Source of the DNA: a virus
IMG/VR virus record: IMGVR_UViG_3300021960_000095
Location: 1-52,777 of that record
Length of the DNA: 52,777 nucleotides
Reading direction: 5' to 3' (one strand)
Within the stretch, counting starts at the first letter, position 1, and each line of letters begins with the position of its first letter. The notes under the pieces were generated by a model. It ran no database searches. It was not told the origin of the DNA and saw only the letters and a list, made by a program, of their open reading frames with translations. A program made the position numbers and the translations under genes. Of this stretch, positions 19,621-29,578 are shown piece after piece.

Positions 19621-22600
19621 TTGGAACAAGCAAATGTAATCGGTAGGTTAGCGTTCTTAGCTAACATCGTCGGAGATGGAGCTGTAAAAGGTATCCAACA
19701 AATGGCTAGAGGCACAGGTGCCGCTATGACCAAACTTGCTTCTGCAGTTCCAGCAGCAGCATTCGCAACATCAGCATCTGCATTAGCAGCTGTTGGTGCA
19801 GCTCTTGTTGGTGGTGTAAAAGCAGCAGCAGACTTTGAAGAATCATTCGCTTTAGTTAGAAAAGTTCTTGCTAGAGCTAGTGAACAAGAACTAGGCGATA
19901 TCCGACAAGCAATATTAGATTTATCAACAGAGATACCAGTTGCAGCTGGTCAATTGGCACAGTTAGGTTCTATAGCTGGTCAGTTAGGTGTTGAAGTACA
20001 AAACATTCCACAATTCATAGACACAGTAGCTAAATTAGGTGTCGCAACAAACATGACAGCTGAACAAGCTGCTTTCTCAGTTGCAAGGCTTGCAAACGTA
20101 ACAGGAATCGGAGCTGAGAACGCAGACCAACTAGCTAACGTATTAGTTAGATTAGGTAACAACACTGCGGCAACAGAATCAGAAATTACATTATTAGCAA
20201 CACGTTTTGGTGCTGTTGGTAAGATTGCTGGTTTAACTGCAGACCAAACATTAGCTTTCTCTGCATCTGTTAGAGCAACAGGTACAGAGGCCCAAGCTGG
20301 TGCTACCGCATTACAGAAGTTTTTCTTGTCTCTACAACAAGCAGCAGCACAAGGTGGTAATAGATTAAAAGCTTTTTCTGATGTAGTAGGAATGAGTTCA
20401 GACGAATTCAGAAAATTAGCTAGAGAAGATATTGCTGAAGCTGCAGCACAATTCGTTGAGGGATTAGATAGTATTGGTAATTCGGGAGGAAACGTACAAA
20501 AAGTTCTTAACGATGTAGGTTTAGGTTCCGTTCGTGTATCTAAAGTTATGCTTTCTTTGTCAGCTGATACGGAAGAATTAAGAAGTAACTTATTTTTAGC
20601 AAATGACGAAATGGAAAGACAGTCTGCTTTAAACAATGAGGCAGAAAAACGATTCGGTACATTGATACAGCAGATTGCAAGATTTAGAAATGTAATTAAA
20701 AAGGTTCTTATAGACATAGGTGAGGGATTAGTTCCAGTATTAGCTGAATTTGTAGGTAACTTAGCTGACGCTATATCGGGTGCTAAAGAATTTCAAGAAG
20801 CTTTAAGTACAGAAAAAGTTTTAAATTTAGCTAAAGCTCTTGGTGTACTAACTGCAGCTTTAGGTCTTTCTAGACTACAATCTGCAGTAATTCTTTTTAA
20901 CACTATATCAGCAGCTTTAACAACTATGACTAGTGCATCTTTCATTGCAGCAAATGCTTTCAAGATGTTGTTTATAGCTTTTAAACCTTTCTTGATTGCT
21001 GGAGCTATTATCGGTGGTATCACAGCAATAACAAAAGTATTCAGTAACTTTATTGAAAAAACTGCTATCGCTAAAAGAAATCTTGATGATTTCAAAGAAG
21101 CAATGGATAGCATAAAACTTTCTAATGAAGACATAGATATATCTGATGCAATGGCCGAGGGTTTATTTGACAATCTAGAAGAAGAAACACAACAAGCACT
21201 CAAAGATGCTTTTGGAAGTAATACTCAAAATGTTTTAAAAGACATACTTGGTAATACTTCTAGAAATATCTCAGATGTTATATCTGAAACCTTTGCATTG
21301 ATGCAAAAAAATACATTGATATTAACAAGTGCAGGTACAGGTAGCGACGAGGCTAAACAAGCTTTAAGAGAAAGAATATCTTTGATGGAAGAAAATCTTA
21401 AAGTTGTTGAAGAAACATTTGGAACTGAATCTGAAATAGCTTTGGCTATATCAAGAACAATTAGGCTTAGTAAGGTAAGACTAGAAGAGGGTAGGCTTTT
21501 AAATGAATCAGAAGAAAACCTTTTAAACAATGCACTAGAACAAGTTGATGTATTTAAAGTACTCGCAGATTTACAAAATGTAATTCTTGACCAAAGAATG
21601 GAAGAATTAAAAATTGCTGTTCGAAACAAATTACTGGAACAAGATAGCAGAGTTAGAGTTGCAAGCATACTTAAAGATGATGAATCAATACTTGCTGTAG
21701 CAAAAGAATTAGCTAAAGAAGATGCAACAATCGCTAAGTTGATTGGTTATGTTGCAGAAGACACAGAAGAGATAGCTGAAAACTTTAATGTGTTTGCGGG
21801 TGTTTTAGAAAAAGCAAATGACTTTGCTACTGAATTAAATGCTCAATTAAAACCTTTAGAAGCATTAGAAGATTTAGAAGATGCTCAAAAATCTCTTAGA
21901 GAGGCTAAAAAAGATATTGTCGAATTAGGTAAAGAAGAAGTCGAAGTTCAAGAAGAGCTAGCTTCAATAGAAAGAGAACTTAATGATTTATTACAAGATG
22001 GAAAGTTTCTATCAGACGATATCTTAGCTATTAAAGAAGAAGAACTAGAACTTGCTGAAATGATTAAAGCAGTCAACGAGGGTGTTGAGCTTTCATATCA
22101 AGAACAGCTAAAACTTCTTAAACTGGAAAGAGAACAAAGAATACTCCAACGTGCTGCTGAACAGGGAACTTTAAGTGATGCAGATGTACAACTAGGTGCT
22201 ATCCAAGAAAGAATAGACCTACTAAAAAGCGGTGGTGTAACAGAAGAGAATATTATAGAAAAAACAGCTAAAGTTCAAGATACTAAAAACCAAGCTCAAA
22301 TAAATGCAAATGAAAGAATTACTGAACTTTTAGACCAACAACAAGATGCAAATGAACGTTTACTTGAGATTGATGATGAATTAGTTGAAGCATTAGATTC
22401 AGTCAAAGATGCTAATTTAGAAATTTTGCAAGCCAGTAATAAAGTAACTATTGCTTTTGCTGAATTAGAAGATAAAGGTACAGGAAACATACGAAGACTT
22501 GGAGAAGCTCTTGGATATCCTAAATCTCAACTAGATGGAATAATTTCAAGAATCCAAGTAGCTCAAAAACAAATAGGATTACTACCAGCATTTAACACAG

Positions 22601-22920
22601 CGGCATCCGTTGGTGTAGACCCAGCAACACTTCAAAGTGGCAATAATTTATTTGAAGTTCCAAGAGCTATGGGTGGAATGGTAAGAATGGGACAAAGAGC
22701 TCTTGTTGGAGAAAGAGGGGCAGAAATTATTAAACCAATGCCTCACGGAGTTATGGTTACACCAATGCAAGGTGGCGGTAGTCAACCAATAAATCAATAT
22801 GTTAACCTAAACATTACAGGACTTCCAACTGACCCAATGGCAGCAAGAAAGATTGCACAAAATATTCAGAGAGAATTAAATAAATTGAAATCAGACGGTA
22901 GGAGTGGAATTGTTAGATAA
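19621..22920 (+). CDS. Tape measure protein (1099 aa)
   Basis: The longest gene of the canonical tail module, TTG start at 19621 two bases after the chaperone stop. The N-terminal third holds the PhageMin_Tail core (AADFEESFALVRKV, LSTEIPVAAGQLAQLGSIAGQLG, ARLANVTGI). Residues about 400-470 are strongly hydrophobic and may insert in the membrane during DNA entry. Residues about 690-980 are long coiled coils. The C-terminus has ALVGERGAEIIKPM, a frequent tape-measure ending. Length predicts a tail of roughly 150 nm if about 1.5 angstrom per residue holds. Confidence 0.92.
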   Translation: MEQANVIGRLAFLANIVGDGAVKGIQQMARGTGAAMTKLASAVPAAAFATSASALAAVGAALVGGVKAAADFEESFALVRKVLARASEQELGDIRQAILDLSTEIPVAAGQLAQLGSIAGQLGVEVQNIPQFIDTVAKLGVATNMTAEQAAFSVARLANVTGIGAENADQLANVLVRLGNNTAATESEITLLATRFGAVGKIAGLTADQTLAFSASVRATGTEAQAGATALQKFFLSLQQAAAQGGNRLKAFSDVVGMSSDEFRKLAREDIAEAAAQFVEGLDSIGNSGGNVQKVLNDVGLGSVRVSKVMLSLSADTEELRSNLFLANDEMERQSALNNEAEKRFGTLIQQIARFRNVIKKVLIDIGEGLVPVLAEFVGNLADAISGAKEFQEALSTEKVLNLAKALGVLTAALGLSRLQSAVILFNTISAALTTMTSASFIAANAFKMLFIAFKPFLIAGAIIGGITAITKVFSNFIEKTAIAKRNLDDFKEAMDSIKLSNEDIDISDAMAEGLFDNLEEETQQALKDAFGSNTQNVLKDILGNTSRNISDVISETFALMQKNTLILTSAGTGSDEAKQALRERISLMEENLKVVEETFGTESEIALAISRTIRLSKVRLEEGRLLNESEENLLNNALEQVDVFKVLADLQNVILDQRMEELKIAVRNKLLEQDSRVRVASILKDDESILAVAKELAKEDATIAKLIGYVAEDTEEIAENFNVFAGVLEKANDFATELNAQLKPLEALEDLEDAQKSLREAKKDIVELGKEEVEVQEELASIERELNDLLQDGKFLSDDILAIKEEELELAEMIKAVNEGVELSYQEQLKLLKLEREQRILQRAAEQGTLSDADVQLGAIQERIDLLKSGGVTEENIIEKTAKVQDTKNQAQINANERITELLDQQQDANERLLEIDDELVEALDSVKDANLEILQASNKVTIAFAELEDKGTGNIRRLGEALGYPKSQLDGIISRIQVAQKQIGLLPAFNTAASVGVDPATLQSGNNLFEVPRAMGGMVRMGQRALVGERGAEIIKPMPHGVMVTPMQGGGSQPINQYVNLNITGLPTDPMAARKIAQNIQRELNKLKSDGRSGIVR

Positions 22921-23302
22921 AATAAAAGATAATCTAGGTTTGATAGCTACAGCTATAGCTCTTATGGGTTCTATTGGTGCAGGTTTATCTACTGCTAGTG
23001 AACTTGTTGATAAGTTAACTAATATAGATGACCGAATGAATCAAATTCAAGTAGATTTTGATATGTTAAAAGATAGCACAATGGTACAAGGCGATATAGC
23101 TGTACTGTTTGAAAAAGTGCAGAAATTAGAAATAGCTAGTGATACTAACCAATATGTTCAAATTGAAAAATGGGAATGGGACGATATCAAACAACAAATT
23201 ATGCGTCTTGAAACACAGCTTATAGACCAAGAACAGGATTTGAATGTAGTTAGAGAAATACAAACTAGACTTGCGTGGATAGAAGCGAATTGTTGCAGAT
23301 GA
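22904..23302 (+). CDS. Membrane-anchored coiled-coil protein (about 130 aa)
   Basis: Overlaps the tape measure end. GTG 22904 directly abuts AGGA; TTG 22910 (MLDKIKD) is better placed relative to it and may be the real start. Residues about 12-33 (LIATAIALMGSIGAGLS) form one transmembrane helix, and the rest is a coiled coil with heptads (IDDRMNQIQVDFDML). It ends in ANCCR. It could be a tail-tip or membrane-interacting accessory protein; a holin-like role is less likely given its position. No family recognised. Confidence 0.6.
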   Translation: MELLDKIKDNLGLIATAIALMGSIGAGLSTASELVDKLTNIDDRMNQIQVDFDMLKDSTMVQGDIAVLFEKVQKLEIASDTNQYVQIEKWEWDDIKQQIMRLETQLIDQEQDLNVVREIQTRLAWIEANCCR

Positions 23303-23439
23303 ACCAAAGAAAATTAAAGAGATATGTAGTTGCTATGATTAGAAGAGGAGCTAATTATCACGAAATAATTAAAGATTTACCAGCACCTCAAAAATTAGCT
23401 GTTATGCAATACGTGGAGAAGAAGTATGGAAATTTCTAA
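23299..23439 (+). CDS. Small basic protein (46 aa)
   Basis: ATG 23299 overlaps the previous stop (ATGA), and the frame ends at 23439, overlapping the next start at 23426. The product MNQRKLKRYVVAMIRRG... is basic at the N-terminus and helical. The double coupling supports expression. In some siphoviruses a short gene between tape measure and distal tail belongs to tail assembly; this is inference. Confidence 0.5.
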   Translation: MNQRKLKRYVVAMIRRGANYHEIIKDLPAPQKLAVMQYVEKKYGNF

Positions 23440-23560
23440 CGAACAAGACCACAATACATTAAAACCTTGTAAGTCTGATAGTAAATGTGGTAACTGGTTT
23501 TATGATTATTTAGACAAGTGGGCATATTGTGAAACTTGTAGGAAAAAGGAGATGTGCTAA
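23426..23560 (+). CDS. Small zinc-binding protein (44 aa)
   Basis: ATG 23426 to TAA 23560, overlapping both neighbours. C15, C21, C35, C38 and C44 (C-x5-C ... C-x2-C) suggest a zinc site, and two Trp lie between. Its stop overlaps the next ATG (TAATG) and its end carries the AGGAG that serves the distal tail gene. Function unknown. Confidence 0.5.
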   Translation: MEISNEQDHNTLKPCKSDSKCGNWFYDYLDKWAYCETCRKKEMC

Positions 23561-24804
23561 TGGCTAATACAATAACTATAGGAAGAATAAGTTTTACTTC
23601 TCCTCGTTCTTTAGCAGAAAGCGCTATGCCATCAGATGGTAAAAATTCATTAGAAAGAAATGTTGCTATAAACGGAATACTCCACGCAACAACAATAGCT
23701 GAAGCTAAATATTTAAGGGATGAACTTATGTCTTTAGCTAACGCAAACATAATTGTGCCGTTTACCTACGAGGGAGACTCGACTTTCAGCGGATACTGCC
23801 AAGTAGATGCGGCAGATATAAACACAGCTCAGTTGTTTGGTAAAGGTTTATTTAGATACAGTCTTAATTTGATAATTAAAGGTAGAACTGGAGAAGTAAA
23901 CTTTGAATCACAGATGACAGGTGGAAAACTTACTAATGCTCATTCTCACACTTCAACATATAACTATGGACCAGTACACGCTTTACCAGTACAAGCTTTT
24001 AATTACGCTCACTCAGAAACACCAACTGGAACATTAAGAAGTACAGACCAAGGTTCTGTGTATTTATTTCACGACCAAAACTTAAGAAGTTCTACTGCTA
24101 ACTGGATGGTAAATCCCGTAGATTATTACAAAGGTGCTGCAAAGATATCTGTAAATAGTCGTGTTAAAAATGGTTATCTTACTCAAAACAATCCAACACA
24201 AGTTGTTTTGGATAATGGAATTATTAAAGTTGAAGCAGGTTCTGTTGCTAGTGAATCAAGAATTAATCTTTCTTTTTACGATACTGGAGAGTTTGTCTCT
24301 ACAAGAGAAGTTGCTTTTTCAATGGGTAGTGGCTTTACAGAATGGAATGTTTGGCAATCAGTTCAGATATTAAGAAATGATGCAGAAGAAGCATCTGTAC
24401 GATTAGTTACTTATTCTGAAACTGCTGGTGATGGAAAACTTACTTTGGACCTATCTGTAAGAAGAGGAATGCATCACGTTGCTTTTGTAGCTACTCAAAG
24501 TGGTAGTGCTAGTAGAGCTGCTATATCAAGAATCAACGCAAAACTTATTGATGCAAATACAGTTACTACTACTTCTACTGGTTACTTTGAAGCTAGTGCT
24601 GATAGTGACGGACAGAAGTTTTTTGCTATGTCTCCACAAGGAGTAACAACATCTGTGAGTGATAGAAATATGCATATATCATCATCGCAGTTTAAAGGTC
24701 TTTTTGGATACGAAACTGGTAGTGATGCATATAACCAATCAGATGCAATTTTTGAACAATATTTGGAGTCAGTCTACGAACAAGTGCGCTTAGTGAGGAG
24801 CTAA
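23560..24804 (+). CDS. Distal tail protein (Dit-like, 414 aa)
   Basis: Start ATG 23560 is chosen because AGGAG lies 7 bases upstream; the in-frame GTG at 23554 is inside the ribosome site. Residues 1-120 resemble the N-terminal belt domain of distal tail proteins (ITIGRISFTSPRS, RNVAINGILHATT, FRYSLNLIIKGRTGE). The rest is beta-rich and may be a carbohydrate-binding galectin-like part. Order tape measure, Dit, Tal-like is canonical. Confidence 0.72.
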   Translation: MANTITIGRISFTSPRSLAESAMPSDGKNSLERNVAINGILHATTIAEAKYLRDELMSLANANIIVPFTYEGDSTFSGYCQVDAADINTAQLFGKGLFRYSLNLIIKGRTGEVNFESQMTGGKLTNAHSHTSTYNYGPVHALPVQAFNYAHSETPTGTLRSTDQGSVYLFHDQNLRSSTANWMVNPVDYYKGAAKISVNSRVKNGYLTQNNPTQVVLDNGIIKVEAGSVASESRINLSFYDTGEFVSTREVAFSMGSGFTEWNVWQSVQILRNDAEEASVRLVTYSETAGDGKLTLDLSVRRGMHHVAFVATQSGSASRAAISRINAKLIDANTVTTTSTGYFEASADSDGQKFFAMSPQGVTTSVSDRNMHISSSQFKGLFGYETGSDAYNQSDAIFEQYLESVYEQVRLVRS

Positions 24805-27800
24805 TGGCTATAAGTGAAAGGCTGATGGGTGCTGGTAACTTTGGAGTTACCTTTCTTCAAGACCAAACCCCGTCAGAAGTTATAAACAAAATTAAAGAGT
24901 GGGGACACATAGTTGTCACACCACAAGAAATGAATCCATCATTATATGATGATGCTTCTATGCTTGCTTCTGCAAGATATACAGGTGTTGTTTTAGCTAA
25001 ATCCCTAGAAGAGGGTGTAGTAACTGTTAGTGGTCAAGGACTACAACTTTACCTTGGAGACGATAGAGGTAAAGGTATGGTTATTGCTGAAAATCAAAAC
25101 TTAGGTAAAAAAAGAACATATACAAATCTACCTCTCTCAAGCGTTTTATTTCAATCTTCACAACCATACGGAATTATGCGTAATGAAGCTGGTAACTTAC
25201 AAGCAATTACACAAGGAACAATTTATGATGGTTCTGATACTTATACTGGTACACACTTCGTTGAAACTGCTTTACACGCACTAAAGTTTATTTGTGAAGA
25301 TTTAGGATATGAGTTTAGAGTAAATTCTGATGCAACAATAGATGCTGGCCCAGCAGCAAATCTTTTTACAGGTGTTAATACAGACCCAACAACTGTTGTA
25401 GTTAAAACTGGTTATGGAGATGACCCAACATATACAGGTTTAAGTCCAACTGGTGCTAGAACAGAATTTGATGCAAGAGACTATGTAACTAAAGTTGACT
25501 TTATTGCAGAAGTTGGTGCATTCAATGAACCTACTGACTTTGAGGGAGAAGCTTCTTTAAGTAGTGGAGACATTCCTTACTACGATATTCACGGTAACAA
25601 ACTATCAAGAACAGGTCTTGTTTCTGTTCCAGATATGGATTCTGATAGATTAGATAGCCAAGCACAAGTTATGCTTAATGAGTTATCTAGAGTTAAGAAA
25701 GTTCTTAACTTAGATTTAGAAGAATATGAAGTTACTGGTGATTTAAAAACTGGAGACTACATATTTGCTTTTGACCCAGTATTAGGATTCAATGATACAG
25801 AAACCCAAGCTTCTGCTGAATCAAGAAACTTATATGAAATTTCATTCAGAGGTCAACAAATAAACCCAATTAAAGTAAGAGTTGTAGGTTTAAGCTATCC
25901 AATTAAAAGTGGTATGGGTGTTTACTTCAGAAGCTTTGACGGTTCTAATGTTACTTACACAGATTTAACTCCTTATGTATCTTTTGAAGAGGGAGATACA
26001 CAAGTTGAGTTAGGTGATGTTCTAAGAGATATATCGGATGATATGCGATTTAATGAGTATTCGATAGCTGCTAGAACAGCATCAGCAAAGTCTATACCAG
26101 ACCTACCAAGTACTCCTACTTTGCAATCTGGTACTTACCTAGATGGTACAGGTGAATCTAAAGGATTCATTCGTATCGTCTTCTCTAAACCATCCAACAT
26201 TGATGGCTCAAATATAACTGACGGAAGTCACTATAGAGTGAGATATCGTGTTTCTGATGGACTTTCCACAAGCGGCGGTGCCTCGGCGAATGAATATTCA
26301 TATAAGGATTTTCCTTATACAGGGGCATCTACCGAAACTTTAATGATTACAGACTTAACTGTAGGAAAAGCTTACAGAATAGGTGTTGCAACAGTAGATA
26401 CTTCTGGATTTAGAAGAAAAACAGACTACACAGCTAGCGGAGAAGATGTTTACACAGACACTCCATCTATAAATCCAAACTATACAACAAATGCGATTAT
26501 TGAAATAGATAGAGACGGACAAGCTCCATCTAAACCAAAACAAGCACAAGCTATATCAGCTAGTACATTAAGAGTACAGGTCACACATTATTTAGGTAAA
26601 GATGGTGTAGATGGTTTAGGAAATCCATTTGGAGACTTTACTTTAGAGGGAGATGTTGACCACCTAGATGTACACGTAGTAACGAAAAACGGTAATACAG
26701 CAAACTTTACAGTCAGCACTTCTACAAAAAGAGGTGAATTAAGAGTTACTTCTGGAAACATACTTCAACAAATTCCACTTGTGGGAAGTCTGGAACTAGA
26801 AGATTCACAAGATTATTATTTTAGATTTGTAGCTGTAGATAAATCGGGTAACGAATCTCCCGCTTCAGATGGACAGACAGCTGTAGCAAATCTTATTGCC
26901 GAACAAAACATTGAGGATGCAACAATAACAACAGCTAAAATAGGTTTAGCTCAGATTACAAATGCTCTTATTGCAGATGCAACTATTACAGATGCAAAAA
27001 TACAATCCTTAACAGCAGATAAAATTACTGCTGGAACAATAGATGCTTCTGTCATAACGGTAACAAATCTCGATGCATCTAATATAACTGCTGGTACTTT
27101 GGACGCAAACACGGTGACTATTTCTAACTTAACTGTTGATGTTGCAGATGTTAACAACTTAAACTTTGCTTCTTTAGGTGCTACTTCACAAGATATTATT
27201 AATACACTTGCTACTGACGCAATTCTTTCAACGATAAGTAACGGTGGTATACCAGAAGCTAAATTAGGGAACCTATCTGCTAACAAAATAACTACTGGAA
27301 CTTTAGACGCTAACAACGTAACTATCAGCAACTTAACTGTTGATGTTGCTGACATAAATAATTTAAGCTTTTCGTCTTTGAATGCTACTTCTACCGACAT
27401 TATCAATACTATTGCTTCAAATGCAATTCAAGATGCCAAAATAGCTTCTGGATTGAATCCATCTAAAATAAGCGGTTTTGGAGCTATTAGTGGTAATCAA
27501 GTTGTTATAAACGCAAGTAGCGGATTATCAATTTTGTACGGAGAATTAAATTTAAATAACAAAGGTATCACTAATGCAAATGACCTTGAGTTAAATAATG
27601 GTAGTTCTTTTAGTTCTAGTGGTAACTTGTTTGCTACTGGAACAGTAAGGTCAAATAGCTATCATTCAGCAACTAGATATTATGATATTCTTTCTTCATC
27701 TAATATGGACCTTGCTTCAAGCTTTGTTTATTTAAAACCTGGCGATAACTTTGGTTTAAATGTTAGTACAAGTACATCAACAATATATTCAACTTTTCAA

Positions 27801-28334
27801 CCAAGTGCAGATAATTCAAAAAACTTAGGTACTTCTACAAGGAGATGGTCTACAGTTTATAGAGTTTCTGAATCTTCAACATCTGATGAAAGATTAAAAG
27901 AAAACATCATAGATATTGATTACGGTTTAGATTTTATAAATGATTTAAGACCTAGGGAGTTTACTTGGAAATCTTGGTCTAATGGATTTTCTTGTAGTAC
28001 TTGTGGACAGATTTACGATGAATTACAAGATTGTACTTCACAAATAAAATCTGTAAATGAGAATGACGAAGAAGTCTTAATAGACTGTACAGGAACTCTA
28101 GAAGAACAATTCACTGAAGCAGATGATAAATATACTTTTGGCTTTATTGCACAAGAATTACTTCCTAATTTGGGTACAGAAAAAGATTACAACTTAATAA
28201 ATCATAATATTGAAGAAGATGAATACAATTACTCTCAAGAAAATTTAATCGCACCTTTAGTAAAAGCAGTACAAGAACTCTCAAATAAAGTCGATGACTT
28301 AACTGCTAGAATAGAAGTACTGGAGGCTGGATAA
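24804..28334 (+). CDS. Tail-tip fibre protein with FN3 domains and C-terminal S74 chaperone (1176 aa)
   Basis: The N-terminal ~420 residues resemble a tail-associated (Tal/gp27-like) hub protein. Fibronectin-like beta segments follow, about residues 430-550 (FIRIVFSKPS, YRVRYRVSDG) and 585-700. Residues 760-875 hold tandem repeats around NLTVDVAD. The C-terminus from about 1027 is an S74 intramolecular chaperone: TSDERLKENI, RPREFTWKSW, TFGFIAQELLPN, ending in a coiled coil; it trimerises the fibre and then cuts itself off. A four-cysteine insertion (CSTCGQIYDELQDC...IDC) sits within S74. Confidence 0.85.
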   Translation: MAISERLMGAGNFGVTFLQDQTPSEVINKIKEWGHIVVTPQEMNPSLYDDASMLASARYTGVVLAKSLEEGVVTVSGQGLQLYLGDDRGKGMVIAENQNLGKKRTYTNLPLSSVLFQSSQPYGIMRNEAGNLQAITQGTIYDGSDTYTGTHFVETALHALKFICEDLGYEFRVNSDATIDAGPAANLFTGVNTDPTTVVVKTGYGDDPTYTGLSPTGARTEFDARDYVTKVDFIAEVGAFNEPTDFEGEASLSSGDIPYYDIHGNKLSRTGLVSVPDMDSDRLDSQAQVMLNELSRVKKVLNLDLEEYEVTGDLKTGDYIFAFDPVLGFNDTETQASAESRNLYEISFRGQQINPIKVRVVGLSYPIKSGMGVYFRSFDGSNVTYTDLTPYVSFEEGDTQVELGDVLRDISDDMRFNEYSIAARTASAKSIPDLPSTPTLQSGTYLDGTGESKGFIRIVFSKPSNIDGSNITDGSHYRVRYRVSDGLSTSGGASANEYSYKDFPYTGASTETLMITDLTVGKAYRIGVATVDTSGFRRKTDYTASGEDVYTDTPSINPNYTTNAIIEIDRDGQAPSKPKQAQAISASTLRVQVTHYLGKDGVDGLGNPFGDFTLEGDVDHLDVHVVTKNGNTANFTVSTSTKRGELRVTSGNILQQIPLVGSLELEDSQDYYFRFVAVDKSGNESPASDGQTAVANLIAEQNIEDATITTAKIGLAQITNALIADATITDAKIQSLTADKITAGTIDASVITVTNLDASNITAGTLDANTVTISNLTVDVADVNNLNFASLGATSQDIINTLATDAILSTISNGGIPEAKLGNLSANKITTGTLDANNVTISNLTVDVADINNLSFSSLNATSTDIINTIASNAIQDAKIASGLNPSKISGFGAISGNQVVINASSGLSILYGELNLNNKGITNANDLELNNGSSFSSSGNLFATGTVRSNSYHSATRYYDILSSSNMDLASSFVYLKPGDNFGLNVSTSTSTIYSTFQPSADNSKNLGTSTRRWSTVYRVSESSTSDERLKENIIDIDYGLDFINDLRPREFTWKSWSNGFSCSTCGQIYDELQDCTSQIKSVNENDEEVLIDCTGTLEEQFTEADDKYTFGFIAQELLPNLGTEKDYNLINHNIEEDEYNYSQENLIAPLVKAVQELSNKVDDLTARIEVLEAG
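27085..27420 (+). repeat. Tandem repeat inside the tail-tip fibre gene
   Basis: Two ~57-residue units, each with TAGTLDANTVTISNLTVDVADVNNL or a close variant and then an SL(G/N)ATS.DIINT segment, at about 27085-27230 and 27275-27420. DNA identity is high but codons vary, so the duplication is not very recent. Confidence 0.75.
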
Positions 28335-29572
28335 TGGCTGATATCATAAACGAGGGTGACTCCAAGTTAGAGGTAATAGATTCCTCTACCGCTGCTCTAG
28401 CAAAAATAATTGCAGAACTTAATGGAGTTCTTCGTGTAGAACAAACAAATCAATTACTTAATTTCTATAATCCTAACGACCAAATAGAAACTGGGAATGC
28501 AACAGACGATAATCAAGGCGCTGCTTCTACTTTTAATGGTTTACAAGTTGCTGATGCTACTGTAAGAATACAATCTGGTGATGGAGTATCTGTTCCAGAA
28601 TCTAATCTTTATATGGATGGTAAATCCATTATTTCTGATAAAACTCTTGCAATAGGTACAACAGGTCAAAAAGAATTACATTTAGGAACAAATGGTACCC
28701 AGTGGGTAAAAATTACAGAGTCTGGTTATTTAGACTTTAGTAAATTAACAATATCTGGAGACCAAGGTACAGCAGGACAATTAATTAGAAATGCTGGAAA
28801 TGGAACTATTGAGTGGTATACAGCAGATAACTTAAATAGTTTTGGAACAATATCTATAGGTGGAACTGATGTAGATGCAGACGCAGTAGGAGATAGTTTA
28901 AATCTTGTTGCTGGTAATAATATAACAATATCTGCTGATGATGTCACAAATACAATAACAATTAATGCTGCACAACCTAATGTTTTCTCAACAATATCTG
29001 TAAGTGGTCAGAGTGATATAACACTAGACCAAGCTTCAGATACTTTAAACTTTGCTGCTGGTAGCGGAATAGCTATAACAACAGACCCAATTACAGATAC
29101 TTTGACTATTACTTCTACTGTTAGTGGTGGTAGTACTGAAGATGTCTTTAAAAATATTGTTGTTACTGGTCAACCTACTGTAACTGCTGATTCAAGCACT
29201 GATACATTAACGTTTACTGCTGGAGACGGCATAAGTATCACAACTGATGATGCTACAGATGCAATAACCTTTACAAACAATAAAACAAGGCTTTTATCTA
29301 AATTAGGATACTTTGCATACACTGAAACTAACGGAACTTCTACTGAATTACCTCTAAGAAACTTTTTTATTAATAATTCGACCACAATACCAGTAAATGG
29401 TGGTGGTTCACTAGTAGGTCTCAGTACCCGTGCTTTACGTCTGCTACAATCAGATGGTAGCACTTATAAGTTTATGATTATGCCAGCTAATAGTGCTGGT
29501 GATAGTTTAACTCTTACTTTTACAAAGTCAGATGGAAGTACTGTAACTAAAGATATAACAATGGCGGCATAG
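28334..29572 (+). CDS. Tail fibre protein with beta-repeats (412 aa)
   Basis: A 412-residue fibre-like protein starting one base inside the previous stop (TAATG). Residues about 170-320 contain repeats of the form S.SG..DIT.D...DTLNF.AG.GI.ITTDP.TDTLTIT, giving beta-spiral architecture. The C-terminal ~90 residues look globular (YFAYTETNGTSTELPL, LTFTKSDGSTVTKDITM) and may be a tip or adaptor. Thr, Ser, Asn and Gly dominate, as in adhesins. Confidence 0.7.
   Translation: MADIINEGDSKLEVIDSSTAALAKIIAELNGVLRVEQTNQLLNFYNPNDQIETGNATDDNQGAASTFNGLQVADATVRIQSGDGVSVPESNLYMDGKSIISDKTLAIGTTGQKELHLGTNGTQWVKITESGYLDFSKLTISGDQGTAGQLIRNAGNGTIEWYTADNLNSFGTISIGGTDVDADAVGDSLNLVAGNNITISADDVTNTITINAAQPNVFSTISVSGQSDITLDQASDTLNFAAGSGIAITTDPITDTLTITSTVSGGSTEDVFKNIVVTGQPTVTADSSTDTLTFTAGDGISITTDDATDAITFTNNKTRLLSKLGYFAYTETNGTSTELPLRNFFINNSTTIPVNGGGSLVGLSTRALRLLQSDGSTYKFMIMPANSAGDSLTLTFTKSDGSTVTKDITMAA
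28840..29290 (+). repeat. Three beta-repeats in a fibre gene
   Basis: Three related units at about 28840-28980, 28985-29115 and 29140-29280, each encoding a short strand, then D.L.F.AG.GI.I..D..T.TITI. The GITITTD-type element also occurs in the next, giant fibre, showing shared repeat ancestry. Confidence 0.7.
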
Positions 29573-29578
29573 GAAACA

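Noticed and set aside
22904-23302. Holin assignment for the one-helix coiled-coil protein
   Set aside because: It lies between tape measure and distal tail genes and has a long coiled coil; two better holin candidates sit next to the endolysin.
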